NCBI GenBank assembly: GCA_020852965.1
Contig: JADYZV010000003.1
Span: 1-64,000 of the forward strand
Length of the DNA stretch: 64,000 nt
Direction of reading: 5' to 3'
Origin: Pirellulaceae bacterium
Lineage (GTDB): Bacteria > Planctomycetota > Planctomycetia > Pirellulales > Pirellulaceae
The first letter of the stretch is position 1. Every line of letters begins with the position of its first letter. Below, piece by piece: positions 8,825 to 18,249 of the stretch. Under the pieces are notes generated by a model, which saw nothing but the letters and a program-made list of their open reading frames with translations, made no database searches and had not been told where the DNA came from. The position numbers were made by a program, and so were the translations under genes.

Positions 8825-9106
8825 CTATCTTCCTTTAATCTCAATATCCTCGATCTCGTCCAAGGCTTTTGCCGCTTCCCAGCGCGCCTCCCGGGTGTGG
8901 CTCCCCAGTTCGCACACCAATGCACGAATTACAACGGGCCCGCCGATTGCGACCAGCGCACGCCGTGCCAACTCACGACGTATTTGGTTTCGATGAGCCA
9001 ATTCATTAAACAGCAAGCGAATGGTTAGAAGTGGAGTGTCCCGCATGGCTTCCCGCATGGCTGCCGTTTGGTCTTTGCCATTAGAATCAAACCTGTCGAC
9101 GCGCAT
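8825..9106 (-). CDS. small HEAT-repeat protein
   Basis: A 93-residue protein with two HEAT-like helical pairs: R-R-E-L-A-R-R-A-L-V-A-I-G-G-P-V-V-I-R-A-L and a second ending in E-A-R-W-E-A-A-K-A-L-D-E-I. The G-x-x-A-V/V-I-R-A-L pattern is typical of bacterial HEAT repeats that act as protein-binding surfaces. It is the first gene of a two-gene unit with the E-S-F-P-A-S-D-P-P protein. Length fits two repeats only, so it may work as an adaptor. The partner is unknown. Confidence 0.75.
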   Translation of the reverse strand: MRVDRFDSNGKDQTAAMREAMRDTPLLTIRLLFNELAHRNQIRRELARRALVAIGGPVVIRALVCELGSHTREARWEAAKALDEIEDIEIKGR

Positions 9107-9653
9107 CAGCGGTTTTCCTTGTCTGCTAGTTCAAAAACCAGTGGACTGTCAAGAAACTATATTTGGGTAATGGCCGAGGTTACGAGCCCGATGGATCCGT
9201 AATACATTTGAAACTCTTAACCTCGTCCATTGCGAGCAACTCAAGAAAAAGTAACGGATGAAGCACTCGGGACATCAGTCCGCTACTCTTAAACACCTAG
9301 CAATAATAACTAGTTCCTTTGGAATGGCTCAGCATGTCATGTGCCAAATGTGATGAATTATCCTGCGACTGTAGTTTTTTGGGGGGGAGGCAGAGGTGCG
9401 AGTGTCGTCGCAGCGGACTTTTCTCATGGCGGGACGGTAGGCGATTTCGTCGGCAGGACCAAATACGGCATGCAAAATAACGACAGCCTGCTGCAAAAAC
9501 TTGCAGGAACTAACGGACTACGCGCTCTGCGAAATTTGGTGTCGGCTAGGTTCAATTGCCTGGCCGGCGTGTTGCACGGTGTCAACCTAACGGCGCACAT
9601 AGTTTATCATGGTCACTTTAGTAACAGCTCGCTCGCTGCTTGCAGGAGTCCTG
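9107..9653. other. intergenic region with degenerate palindromic element
   Basis: This holds a decayed copy of the long palindrome at 9170-9232, with arms AATGGCCGAGGTTA and TAACCTCGTCCATT. To its right is a T/G-rich stretch with a G-run near 9381. A frame at 9341-9661 overlaps the kinase start and looks spurious. The promoters of the HEAT-repeat gene (left) and the histidine kinase (right) should both lie here, but I cannot name the boxes with confidence. Confidence 0.5.
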
Positions 9654-11027
9654 ATGGTTAAAGAACCGGATCGTAGTAGTAGCCCTTCGGTACGTTGGTT
9701 CGCCATCGGTCTAGCAGGACTGAGCGCCACGGCATTCGTGCTAACGGCATGGATTTTGTACGACTTACAGCAGGAGCAAGCGGCGATTGCGGAGCTTATA
9801 CGGGACATCCCCAAGGGGGATATGGCCGCCGCAGTTGAATTGGCCAACGATCTCCGTTTGCAACATCGATTGCTGCTTTTATTGGTCTTAAACATTCTTG
9901 GCACGGCAATTGCTTTCGCCTTCGTCATCCGAGCCTATTTCAGTAGCGAGCGGTCCTTGCGCGATGCCAAAGTGCTCGCCACCGACGTTCGGGCGAGCAT
10001 CGATGCGGCTCTCATTACTACGGATCGGTCTGGGCAACTCACCAGCGTCAACCCACAAGGCTATGCTTTGATCGGCTTGAAGCCAGACTGCCTTGGAATG
10101 CCGCTGAGCGAAGTCGACTCGCAACATGCCACACTAAGCGCGATGTGCAGTGAAGTACTAGCAAAGCATGTCAACATTCGAAATCGAGACTATAGCGTCA
10201 TGCATCAGGGCCACCGTCGTACCTTGCGAGCCGGCTGCGTATTGCTGCGCAACCAGCGTCAAGAGGAGATTGGGACAGTGGTACACGTGACCGATATTAC
10301 AGAAAATGCCTTAATCGAAGAGCGGTTGCGGCGTATGGAGCGATATATGGGACTAGGTTCGTTGGCGGTTGGTCTGCAACATGAGATTCGCAATCCACTG
10401 AGCGCTCTCTCTTTACATATTCAACTGCTTCGCGAAAAATTAGAGGGAGCGGCGGCAGAGCAAGGCGAAGTCGCCGAGTTGCTCGAGGTTCTCCAGCAGG
10501 AAACCGCCCGCATCAACTCGGTGCTCGATGGCTTTGGCAACTATGCTTCCATGCAGCCGAACAGCCGATCTCCTGTAGATATTCCCGCATTGATCGAAAG
10601 ACTAGCGCGATTGCTCCGCCCCCAAGCGTCGCAAAACAACGTTGAGATCGACATATCGCTTCCCAATACAGTGTCACGCATGGTGCACGGCGACACGGTG
10701 CGGCTTGAGCAGATGTTGCTGAATTTGGCGCTCAATGGGCTGGCTGCTATGCCCGAGGGTGGGCGGTTATCGATTCGATTGACGGAAAATGAAGAAGGGG
10801 TTCAGATCGAGGTGGCCGATACGGGGCAAGGCGTTCCCGCCACGGTCCAATCTCGCATTTTCGATCCCTATTTTACCACGCGTCCCCATGGCACTGGGAT
10901 GGGACTTCCGGTGAGCGAAAAAATAGTGCGACAGCACGGTGGCAATATCGATTTCACGAGCAACTCTACCGGTACCGTATTCAGTATCTCCCTACCATGG
11001 GAGGCAGCCGAATGGACAGCCAGTTAA
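9654..11027 (+). CDS. membrane sensor histidine kinase (NtrB-like)
   Basis: About 457 residues. Two membrane segments (about 14-38 and 63-86) flank a short outside loop. A PAS-like domain follows (A-A-L-I-T-T-D-R-S-G-Q-L-T), then the H-box with the phosphorylated histidine (L-Q-H-E-I-R-N-P-L-S-A-L) and a HATPase_c domain with D-T-G-Q-G-V-P and G-T-G-M-G-L-P. It autophosphorylates and passes phosphate to the regulator encoded next, whose start overlaps its end. I prefer ATG 9654 because CAGGAG precedes it; an upstream in-frame ATG at 9609 has no such site. The signal sensed is unknown. Confidence 0.92.
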   Translation: MVKEPDRSSSPSVRWFAIGLAGLSATAFVLTAWILYDLQQEQAAIAELIRDIPKGDMAAAVELANDLRLQHRLLLLLVLNILGTAIAFAFVIRAYFSSERSLRDAKVLATDVRASIDAALITTDRSGQLTSVNPQGYALIGLKPDCLGMPLSEVDSQHATLSAMCSEVLAKHVNIRNRDYSVMHQGHRRTLRAGCVLLRNQRQEEIGTVVHVTDITENALIEERLRRMERYMGLGSLAVGLQHEIRNPLSALSLHIQLLREKLEGAAAEQGEVAELLEVLQQETARINSVLDGFGNYASMQPNSRSPVDIPALIERLARLLRPQASQNNVEIDISLPNTVSRMVHGDTVRLEQMLLNLALNGLAAMPEGGRLSIRLTENEEGVQIEVADTGQGVPATVQSRIFDPYFTTRPHGTGMGLPVSEKIVRQHGGNIDFTSNSTGTVFSISLPWEAAEWTAS

Positions 11028-12415
11028 CCATCCCACTCGAAACCAGCAAGATCGGCTCGCCCGAGAATTATCGATTGTTGATCGTCGATGACGAACCCAA
11101 TATCCGGGCTGGACTCGCCAAAGGGCTAAGCAATGATGCGCAGTTGATTGACACAGCCTCCACGGCAGAAGCGGCGCTGGCACTTTTCGTGGACGGCGGC
11201 CATCATTTGGTCATAGCTGACGTGCGTTTAGGATGCGACATCGACGGCATCGAGCTCATCAAGCAGATGTTGGCCATACGTCCGCAGACGACGGTGATTG
11301 TCATTACCGCGCATGGCACGGTGGAAACGGCCGTCGAGGCCATGCGCGCAGGTGCCTTTGACTTCATCGCCAAACCGTTGGATCTTAACCTGGTGCGGCA
11401 GCAGGTGCGCCGCGCCCGTGAGCACTACCGGCTATGCAGCGAAAATCACCAGCTCAAAAGCCGTCTGGCTGATGCCGGTGAGATCTCGAACATCATCGGC
11501 AATTGTGCCGCCATGCAAGAAGTCTTCCACCAAGTGCGACAAGTGGCCAGTACCGAGGCTACGGTACTCATCCAAGGCGAAAGCGGTACGGGCAAGGAGT
11601 TGATCGCGCGCGCCCTGCACGATCTGAGCGACCGCAGCGGCGGGCCGTTCGTAGCCATCAATTTAGGCGCCATGCCCGAATCATTGCTTGAGAGCGAACT
11701 TTTCGGACATGAAAAAGGTGCGTTTAGCGGTGCCTCTCGCCGCAAACCCGGTTGCTTCGAACAGGCCCTCGGTGGCACACTCTTCTTGGATGAGGTGACT
11801 GAGATGTCACCCAAGAGTCAAGTCGATCTATTACGCGTGCTCGAATCGCGACAATTCTTGCGTGTGGGAGGCGAGGACATCGTGCACTGCGATTCACGCA
11901 TCGTCTCCGCCACCAATAAATCGGTGCAGGATTTGATCGATGACGGCTCCTTTCGCGACGACTTGTTCTATCGACTAAACGTCATTCCGATCCTAGTGCC
12001 GTCGCTCCGCCAACGGCGCGAGGATATTCCACTGTTGGTCGAGCATTTCCTGCATCATTTCTGTCAGCGACATCAGCGACCGATGAAGCACATCCACCCA
12101 CTGGCTATGCAGGTCTTGAGCGCTGCAGCTTGGCCCGGCAACGTTCGCCAACTGCGCAATTTGATCGAACGGATGGTGGTCACCCACACCGGCGAAGTAT
12201 TGCACGACTATGAACTGCCTTCCGAACTGCGAGCTTCAAGGGCGATTCTCAGCGATTCGCCATGTACGCTCGCCGAAGCCGTCGAGGGTTGCGAGCGAGA
12301 GACGATTTCTGCCGCCCTGGCTGCCAATGACTTCCACCGCGATAGGACCGCTAAGAAACTCGGAATCAGCGTGCGTACCCTGCACTATAAAATGGGCCGC
12401 TACGGTTTGCATTGA
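11012..12415 (+). CDS. sigma-54-dependent response regulator (NtrC family)
   Basis: About 467 residues in three parts. The receiver domain (L-L-I-V-D-D-E-P near residue 22; phosphoacceptor Asp in V-I-A-D-V-R-L; Lys in F-I-A-K-P) is followed by the AAA+ domain (Walker A G-E-S-G-T-G-K-E, Walker B T-L-F-L-D-E-V) and a Fis-type helix-turn-helix at the end (R-T-A-K-K-L-G-I-S-V-R-T-L). It activates RpoN-dependent promoters when phosphorylated. The sigma-54 contact loop reads G-A-F-S-G-A instead of the usual G-A-F-T-G-A. The chosen ATG has GGAGG seven bases upstream and overlaps the kinase gene by 16 bases, so translation is probably coupled. Confidence 0.94.
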   Translation: MDSQLTIPLETSKIGSPENYRLLIVDDEPNIRAGLAKGLSNDAQLIDTASTAEAALALFVDGGHHLVIADVRLGCDIDGIELIKQMLAIRPQTTVIVITAHGTVETAVEAMRAGAFDFIAKPLDLNLVRQQVRRAREHYRLCSENHQLKSRLADAGEISNIIGNCAAMQEVFHQVRQVASTEATVLIQGESGTGKELIARALHDLSDRSGGPFVAINLGAMPESLLESELFGHEKGAFSGASRRKPGCFEQALGGTLFLDEVTEMSPKSQVDLLRVLESRQFLRVGGEDIVHCDSRIVSATNKSVQDLIDDGSFRDDLFYRLNVIPILVPSLRQRREDIPLLVEHFLHHFCQRHQRPMKHIHPLAMQVLSAAAWPGNVRQLRNLIERMVVTHTGEVLHDYELPSELRASRAILSDSPCTLAEAVEGCERETISAALAANDFHRDRTAKKLGISVRTLHYKMGRYGLH

Positions 12416-12542
12416 ATTAGGCAAGGTTGCCCTTCCCTCGCAAGGCAGCTTTCCGCTATAGCTGCCAATCGGTTCATATGCGGCGGCCTCGCAATAGGAC
12501 GGCCCGCGATTCGTTTTACTTTGCAAGCGTAGGAAGCGTCCA

Positions 12543-13763
12543 GTGAAAGCTACTATTCTCTGGTTGTCGCCCCTGTTGGGCTGTGTCACTTTCCTCTCCC
12601 CAAACCTATGCGCACAGCAGGGAGCACAATTCCAACCAAGAAATAAACGCGACGCGCCAAGCCAACCGGTCGCCCAGGCCTCCGAACAAGCGATCTCGCA
12701 AGACCTGCTGACAGTCTACGGAAAGACGCGGACTGCGTCCGATGAAGCCAGCCTAACGGCCATTGCACGCGCCTGCGCCAAAGTCATCCCAGACAAACAA
12801 CGCAACAGCGCCGATCGAAAGTATGCTTCCAACCTGTTCGCATGGGCACTCAACCGCCGAGGTGAGCTGCGCAACGAAGAAGCTGCCAATCTGGTCGAAC
12901 AGGGACAATTCGATCAGGCAAACAGCCTGGACCAACAAGCGGCCAAGGACTTCGAAACAGCTATCCAGTACAACGACAAGAACTGGCGAATTCACCACAA
13001 TCTGGCAATCTCTCTGGCAATGAAAGGGGACTACCTGCGCGGGATCAAAGAGTTCTCCACGGCCATTGACCTCAACGCGGACTACGCGAACTCCTATTTC
13101 AATCGCGCCGAACTCTACTTCGAGCTGTCGCAGTTTCCCCAGGCCCTGGAGGACTATACCCGAGCCATCGCGCTCAGCGAGTCCGACCCGCAATACTACA
13201 ATAGTCGTGGCCATTGCCGATTCATGCTCGAAGCCTACGACGATGCACTGGCCGACTACCTCCGCGCGAGCGAATTGGGGGCCGACAGTGCAGCTTATGC
13301 AACCGACCTGGCCGACGCCTATCAGTTCCTCGGTCGCTGGGCAGAGGCCAATACCACCTATCGGCAGGCAGTGGCGATCAATAGCAAGTACCCTCGAGCC
13401 TATCAAAACGCCGCTTGGCTCATGGCGACCTGTCCCGACCCCAAATATCGCAATGTCGACCTAGCCCTTTCAGCCGCCAAGAAAGTCATCGAACTGACCG
13501 GTGAGCGATCCCCGCAAGCGCTCGACACTCTAGCGGCCGCTACCGCCGCCAGTGGCCAACATCGCGATGCGGCCAGATTGCAACAAGAAGCGGTGCAGTT
13601 GGCCGACAAAAATGAAAAAGGTGAGATGGCCCAGCGCTTGGAATTGTACCAACACGGGCAAGCCTACTTGCAACCCAGCGCGACCACCGCCATCGCCAGT
13701 CAAACCAGCAACGTTGGCAGCCGTATCCGCATGGCATCCGGGAGTAGCCGCGCAGCGCGATAG
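12543..13763 (+). CDS. exported TPR-repeat protein
   Basis: This 406-residue protein starts with GTG and has a signal peptide (about 1-24, ending L-C-A-Q-Q). From about residue 140 there are tandem TPR motifs: A-I-Q-Y-N-D-K-N-W-R-I-H-H-N-L-A, then S-Y-F-N-R-A-E-L-Y-F-E-L-S-Q-F-P-Q-A-L-E and Y-Y-N-S-R-G-H-C-R-F. The array ends near residue 350 and a Ser/Ala-rich tail follows. It probably binds peptides or proteins in the periplasm. It is convergent with another exported TPR gene, only 22 bases apart, with no terminator visible between them. Specific partner unknown. Confidence 0.85.
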   Translation: MKATILWLSPLLGCVTFLSPNLCAQQGAQFQPRNKRDAPSQPVAQASEQAISQDLLTVYGKTRTASDEASLTAIARACAKVIPDKQRNSADRKYASNLFAWALNRRGELRNEEAANLVEQGQFDQANSLDQQAAKDFETAIQYNDKNWRIHHNLAISLAMKGDYLRGIKEFSTAIDLNADYANSYFNRAELYFELSQFPQALEDYTRAIALSESDPQYYNSRGHCRFMLEAYDDALADYLRASELGADSAAYATDLADAYQFLGRWAEANTTYRQAVAINSKYPRAYQNAAWLMATCPDPKYRNVDLALSAAKKVIELTGERSPQALDTLAAATAASGQHRDAARLQQEAVQLADKNEKGEMAQRLELYQHGQAYLQPSATTAIASQTSNVGSRIRMASGSSRAAR

Positions 13764-13785
13764 ACGCTACTACCAACTCACCGTG

Positions 13786-15513
13786 TCAAGTATCGATGCT
13801 ATCGGAGGGTACGACGAGCGGCTTTTCGTTTTCTTCGATCTCTTGCTTTTCACGCCACGGCTTGTCCTCTTCGTAGCTTTCGAGCTCCTTTTCAAGCTGC
13901 TCAGTTTGGTCATGCCCTTGCTCCTTGCCAAGCTCGACTGCTTTTGAGGCCCACTTGCGCGCATTCTCGAAATCGCCCGTTTCGGCATAGGCGGCAGCCA
14001 ACGTACTTAAAATGTGTGGAGCCTCATAGTCGGTCGCCTCGCAGGCCTTCAAGGCCAGCTCCAACGCGCGCTGGCCGTCACGCAATTCATCTTTGGGCGA
14101 GGTTGACATGACCCACGAGAGATTGTTGAGAAGACCGCTGTATTCCTCTTTAAACTCTTCTGGATCTGACTTGTCACGATTGGCTTCCATCAGCTTGATG
14201 GCCGCTTCGTAATCGTCGATCGCGTCCTGGTGCATGTTGACACTCAGCTTGGCATCACCCCGCGATCGCAAGGCCGCCGCATTGTCGGGGGCGGTTTCAA
14301 GAAGCTGGTCGAGCAATTGAATCGCTAATCTCGGACGCTTGTCCAATTGGTAATAGGACGCCAATTGTCGAATCCATTCGAGCTGATTGGGGTCAGCCCG
14401 AACGAGCATTTCCATGTCTGCGATGGCATCCGCAAAGCGACCCTCCTGAGCGGCAACCATGCTGCGCATCAACACGCCGTTCACCGAGTCGGGGCGAATC
14501 AGCAGCGAGTCGGTGATGTCTCGATTGGCCTTCTCGACTTGCTTCTCTTGGTAGTACAACATGCCGCGCATTACGAGTGCATCGGCATCGCGGGGATCCA
14601 ATTCGATGGCTTTGTTTAAATCTTCCATGGCTTTCTTGTTTGCCGCGTCACGCTCCTCGTCAGTCACACCTTCGGCATAGGATTCTGCGCGATAGGTGGC
14701 GGCACGAATGCGATAGTACATCGCTACGCTCGGATTCTTCTCGATTCGAGCGTCAAGCAATTCGATGGCATCTTTGCGTTTTTGCAGCCTCACCAAGGCT
14801 TCGACAGCAGCCACCAACGCCATTTGGTTCGACTCATCTTTGGCTAGCAGATCTTTGGCATCGCTGAGCGCCTCTTGGTAGCGCTCCAAATGCAATTGCA
14901 TCGCGATCAAGGCCTGCCAAGCGTCGATGTTGGTCGAATCGGCTTTGACCGCGTTACGAAGGTCGGCGATTTGTTCGTCTTTTCCTTCTCGAAGCTGAGC
15001 CCGCATGATATACGCAACGGACAAGTCCACGGGTTTGTCTTTGAGCGCTTCAATGGCGCGGTTGAGACTATCCAGTGCCTGCGAGCGATCGCCACCGGGG
15101 AGCGATTCCAATTTAGCCATCAAGATGTACGCCTCAGCCATCGAAGGGTTGTTCTCAACGGCCTTCTTCAGTTCCTCCATCGTCTTGCGGCGCAGTTGGC
15201 GAACGGCATTCGCATTGTTAGCGACACTCGGCAACGATTGAATCATCAGTTGAGCGCGCTGGAAGGATGAAGCTGCGATCAACTGCTTTGCCAGTCGAAG
15301 GCTCCCTTCGTCCAGTCCCGCTGCAATGGCCGCCTCACAGGTTTCAACCACCTTGCCAAGCTCAGCCGGGGTGTTTGCTTTGAGTTTCAGGGAGGTCGCC
15401 TCGTCCAACATGGCTTGGCCTCCCTCCTGAGCCTTGGCGGTCGCGGCAGGCGACAAAAGCACGCTCATCAACAATATGCAAGCGACAGACTTGATTCGCA
15501 AAAACATTTGCAA
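13786..15513 (-). CDS. exported TPR-repeat protein
   Basis: This protein has 575 residues, with a signal peptide (about 1-29, cleavage after A-K-A-Q). TPR and TPR-like helices fill almost the whole length, for example A-E-A-Y-I-L-M-A-K-L-E-S, A-L-V-M-R-G-M-L-Y-Y-Q-E-K-Q and A-A-L-R-S-R-G-D-A-K-L. The C-terminal 40 residues are highly charged (Glu/Lys-rich). It probably acts as a scaffold in the periplasm. It lies tail to tail with the other TPR gene and is transcribed toward it. No enzymatic domain is seen. Confidence 0.86.
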   Translation of the reverse strand: MQMFLRIKSVACILLMSVLLSPAATAKAQEGGQAMLDEATSLKLKANTPAELGKVVETCEAAIAAGLDEGSLRLAKQLIAASSFQRAQLMIQSLPSVANNANAVRQLRRKTMEELKKAVENNPSMAEAYILMAKLESLPGGDRSQALDSLNRAIEALKDKPVDLSVAYIMRAQLREGKDEQIADLRNAVKADSTNIDAWQALIAMQLHLERYQEALSDAKDLLAKDESNQMALVAAVEALVRLQKRKDAIELLDARIEKNPSVAMYYRIRAATYRAESYAEGVTDEERDAANKKAMEDLNKAIELDPRDADALVMRGMLYYQEKQVEKANRDITDSLLIRPDSVNGVLMRSMVAAQEGRFADAIADMEMLVRADPNQLEWIRQLASYYQLDKRPRLAIQLLDQLLETAPDNAAALRSRGDAKLSVNMHQDAIDDYEAAIKLMEANRDKSDPEEFKEEYSGLLNNLSWVMSTSPKDELRDGQRALELALKACEATDYEAPHILSTLAAAYAETGDFENARKWASKAVELGKEQGHDQTEQLEKELESYEEDKPWREKQEIEENEKPLVVPSDSIDT

Positions 15514-15851
15514 TTCTCCAGAGTTACCAACTTATGAGGACCATGAGGGAAAAACCAGTCGTCGGCACTGTGAATGACAGCACCCTAGCTAACACTCCTT
15601 AAGTGTACCCGTTTTTCCGCAGAAAAGAACGGCGGGTGGCGGTCCACGGATTTGCTCGGTAGTCGCTGGTCGCTTCGCCGATCCGTTGCTTGCTCGATAG
15701 TCGCTGCTAGCGCTCTGTCACAGCTCTATTTTAGGGTAGTGGACGAGGCTACGAGTCCGTTTGGTTTGGCAGATGCGTGGGACTTGTAACCTCGTCCACT
15801 ACCTTCAACCCTAATTCTTAGCTGTGACAGAGCACTGGTATTGGCAGTGAC
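15514..15851. other. intergenic region dominated by a long palindrome
   Basis: This gap separates the TPR gene start from the nrfA end. Its right half is the best-preserved 128-bp palindrome (15709-15836). The left part includes two tandem imitations of GATAGTCGCTG/GGTAGTCGCTGG-type sequence (around 15655-15710). No gene is supported. The palindrome could end nrfHA transcripts, although there is no T-run. Confidence 0.55.
15709..15836. repeat. long palindromic element, complete copy
   Basis: The outer arms AGCGCTCTGTCACAGCT (15709-15725) and AGCTGTGACAGAGCACT (15820-15836) match at 16 of 17 positions. The inner arms GGTAGTGGACGAGG and CCTCGTCCACTACC are also complementary. Together they give a 128-bp near-palindrome with a short unpaired centre. 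Other copies or fragments lie at 3328-3464, 9170-9232, 23588-23652, 46070-46137 and 52149-52252. There is no coding capacity, so it looks like a non-autonomous mobile element or a large REP-type hairpin. Confidence 0.85.
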
Positions 15852-17405
15852 CTATTGAGTAGAGGTTGCTGTTACGGCGTCCGTCGGTAGCGAGAGCTTC
15901 AAGGCGGCCGCTTGTGCTTGTCGACTGTAATCGATCGATTCGCCCAGGATACGTGCCGCTTCTTGATCGGCATGAAACCCCTTTGAATTCTCGCTGCTAA
16001 TGTAATCGAGTCGCCACATCGATTTGCGCTGCAGTTCTCGAATCGGCTGCAATTGCTCCTCCGAAGCACCGCGGGCTTGAACGTCCACGATCGTATCGAG
16101 CATATCGGTCATTGCCACTGCCGCTCGATCGATCAATCCGCGCGTACGATCTTGAATGCCGTCGACGCGAGCCTTGAGTTCCGTTTCTGAGACGTGGTGA
16201 CAGGTTTGGCAAGCGCGATTGATATTCAGCATTGGGCTACGTACCCAGTGGCTGCTGACTTTGGAGGCGCCTTGCTTCTCATAGGGCATGTGGCAATCAG
16301 CACAACTTACGCCAGCTCGGGCGTGGATGCCTTGGCTCCACAATTCGAATTCAGGGTGCTGGGCCTTAAAGACCTTGGTTCCGGTCTCCTTGTGAACATA
16401 GTCGAAGAACTCTCCACCTTCGTCGGGAAACTCAGTCTCTTCCCACTCTTTCTCCAAGTCCTCCATCTTGAGACCGTTGGCCCATGGAAAGGTCAGTGTC
16501 ATCTTGGTTGCGCAGTAGTACTCGACGTGGCATTGCCCACACACGAACGAGCGCATTTCTTGACGCGAGGCGTCTTGGTTGGGGTCGTAGTCATCTGACG
16601 AATGAGAGTCGCGCCATTTCTGAATGCTTGGGAGGTGCGGTACGGGCGCATCGCTCCGAGCCAGCTTGGCGATGCCTTCCATAAAGCCAGGACGAGTGAC
16701 ACGAATTTTCATCGTTTCCGGTTCGTGGCAATCGATGCACGCCACTGGATGCGCAGCGCCCAAGTGCGGGTCCGATGGGGCGTCATGGTTTTGCGGCATT
16801 TGATCCGGCGTCTTGAGCAGTTCAGCATAAACCTCTTCGTAGGGCTGGCGACTGACAGCTTTGAATCCAGCCATCACTGCATCCTGACGGAAGGTTTCTC
16901 CCAAATTTTCAACCGTGGCTGTTTCTCCCAGCGACTCCAGGCCGATACGCCGATAGGTCGGGATGATGGACGCATGGCAATGCAGACAAGCTCCCGCCTG
17001 TTTGAAGTCCGTCACCCGCTTGGTTACTTCTTGATCTGCCAGCATGTAGGCATGTCCACGCGCTTCACGATAGTCGATGCTGAATGCATAGCCCGCGTAT
17101 AGCCGCTTGAGCCAAGGATCTTGTTCGAGCTTACTAGGGGTCAGCGCATGATTGCCTCCGTACTCGGTCCGCTCATTGTCAGCAGTTTTCAGATAGCTTT
17201 CATATTGATACGGAAAATTCAATCCCCAGGGCTTGGGATCCGCGCTCACTTCGTTCACTTCCACTAGGCGCACGAACGGGGTACGCGCCTCTTGTTTGCG
17301 TTCAAATATGTTTACCAACAGAGCAATCACTCCGAAGGTGGCTGCTGCTGCCATAGCCGTCAAAAGCACAAGCCATCCGAAACCGTTTTTTTTTGTTTCT
17401 GTCAT
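15852..17405 (-). CDS. nrfA: ammonia-forming cytochrome c nitrite reductase catalytic subunit
   Basis: NrfA reduces nitrite to ammonium with six electrons in the periplasm. The 517-residue protein has an N-terminal membrane anchor or signal (about 8-32) and five heme motifs, all C-x-x-C-H: C-L-H-C-H near 137, C-I-D-C-H, C-G-Q-C-H, C-A-D-C-H and C-Q-T-C-H. The active-site residues match NrfA: Tyr in C-G-Q-C-H-V-E-Y-Y, His in [11 protein letters not shown], and Arg in R-G-H-A-Y. The first motif is C-x-x-C-H, whereas the classical enzyme uses C-x-x-C-K with a lysine ligand. It follows nrfH. ATG 17405 was preferred over a TTG four codons upstream. Confidence 0.95.
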   Translation of the reverse strand: MTETKKNGFGWLVLLTAMAAAATFGVIALLVNIFERKQEARTPFVRLVEVNEVSADPKPWGLNFPYQYESYLKTADNERTEYGGNHALTPSKLEQDPWLKRLYAGYAFSIDYREARGHAYMLADQEVTKRVTDFKQAGACLHCHASIIPTYRRIGLESLGETATVENLGETFRQDAVMAGFKAVSRQPYEEVYAELLKTPDQMPQNHDAPSDPHLGAAHPVACIDCHEPETMKIRVTRPGFMEGIAKLARSDAPVPHLPSIQKWRDSHSSDDYDPNQDASRQEMRSFVCGQCHVEYYCATKMTLTFPWANGLKMEDLEKEWEETEFPDEGGEFFDYVHKETGTKVFKAQHPEFELWSQGIHARAGVSCADCHMPYEKQGASKVSSHWVRSPMLNINRACQTCHHVSETELKARVDGIQDRTRGLIDRAAVAMTDMLDTIVDVQARGASEEQLQPIRELQRKSMWRLDYISSENSKGFHADQEAARILGESIDYSRQAQAAALKLSLPTDAVTATSTQ

Positions 17406-17525
17406 CGTGGGAACCAAGTTGTCGAGTGATAGTTTTAAATAACCGTTCAGGGAGTTGCAAGTTAGTCGCCGACCAGTTGCTCAAGTTAGTAGCTGATCCG
17501 GAGCTTGGGGGGAATCGTAAGTTGC

Positions 17526-18089
17526 CTAACGCAGCGCGTGCCCAACTTGTTGGTGACAATGTACGCATGACAGTGTTTCCCCAGCGGCGGTTGTGGGCAA
17601 CAAAGCATGGACCGTTTCATGATGGCAGTGCAAGCACGAACTCTGAGCCACCCGAGCATTGCGGGGCTTGATTTGAATCGGGTCGTGAAAGTTTTGTAGA
17701 GTGAAAGCCAGCGAGTGAAAGAAGCCATTGTCGGCTTTGGTTACCCACTTTCCCACAAAATCGTGAGGCAAGTGGCAGTCGTTACATACAGCCACATGGT
17801 GGTGACTACTGTTCTGCCAAGAATCCATATAGGGTTGCATGACGTGGCAGTTGACGCACGTCTCCGGCTTGTTGCTCAAGTAACTAGCCCCCTGGCCATA
17901 GCCGAAGGTAAATGTCGCCGCGCCTGCTAAGATGCCTAGTAACATGGCGAACAGTGCAGCAGCCACCCCGTAAAGCCTAAGATTGCCCGCACGTGCTGGC
18001 CTGGCGTGCGTGACGTCGCGCGAGCCAATTGCTCTTGATTTGAGCGGCTTCGCAGACTCGACTTTGTTGTCTTGGCTCTCGCCGGCCAT
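17526..18089 (-). CDS. nrfH: cytochrome c nitrite reductase small subunit (quinol dehydrogenase)
   Basis: NrfH is the NapC/NirT-family membrane tetraheme cytochrome that takes electrons from menaquinol and passes them to NrfA. In 187 residues it has a cytoplasmic N-terminus of about 35 residues, one membrane helix (about 38-62) and four C-x-x-C-H motifs: C-V-N-C-H, C-N-D-C-H, C-L-H-C-H and C-V-H-C-H. Met follows the first motif (C-V-N-C-H-V-M), as in NrfH. It is the first gene of the nrfHA unit; 120 bases separate it from nrfA. A GAAGGGAT ribosome site precedes the ATG. No cytochrome maturation genes are nearby. Confidence 0.94.
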   Translation of the reverse strand: MAGESQDNKVESAKPLKSRAIGSRDVTHARPARAGNLRLYGVAAALFAMLLGILAGAATFTFGYGQGASYLSNKPETCVNCHVMQPYMDSWQNSSHHHVAVCNDCHLPHDFVGKWVTKADNGFFHSLAFTLQNFHDPIQIKPRNARVAQSSCLHCHHETVHALLPTTAAGETLSCVHCHQQVGHALR

Positions 18090-18249
18090 GATTAGATCCC
18101 TTCAACATTCTCAGCCGTGGACTGGCTGACGACTGTTACCGAACTATTTCGTGGGTGGTGCTGTTCCATCGATGCTCGGCTGCGCGTTATCGCCAAATGT
18201 CCGCGACACCTCTCTTCGACCACCATCAGCTACACTCAATTTATCTTAC

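Noticed and set aside
9341-9661. 106-residue open frame before the histidine kinase
   Set aside because: Odd composition, no ribosome site, overlaps the kinase start and looks like no known family.
12753-13406. 217-residue frame opposite the TPR gene
   Set aside because: Antisense to a clear TPR protein with signal peptide.
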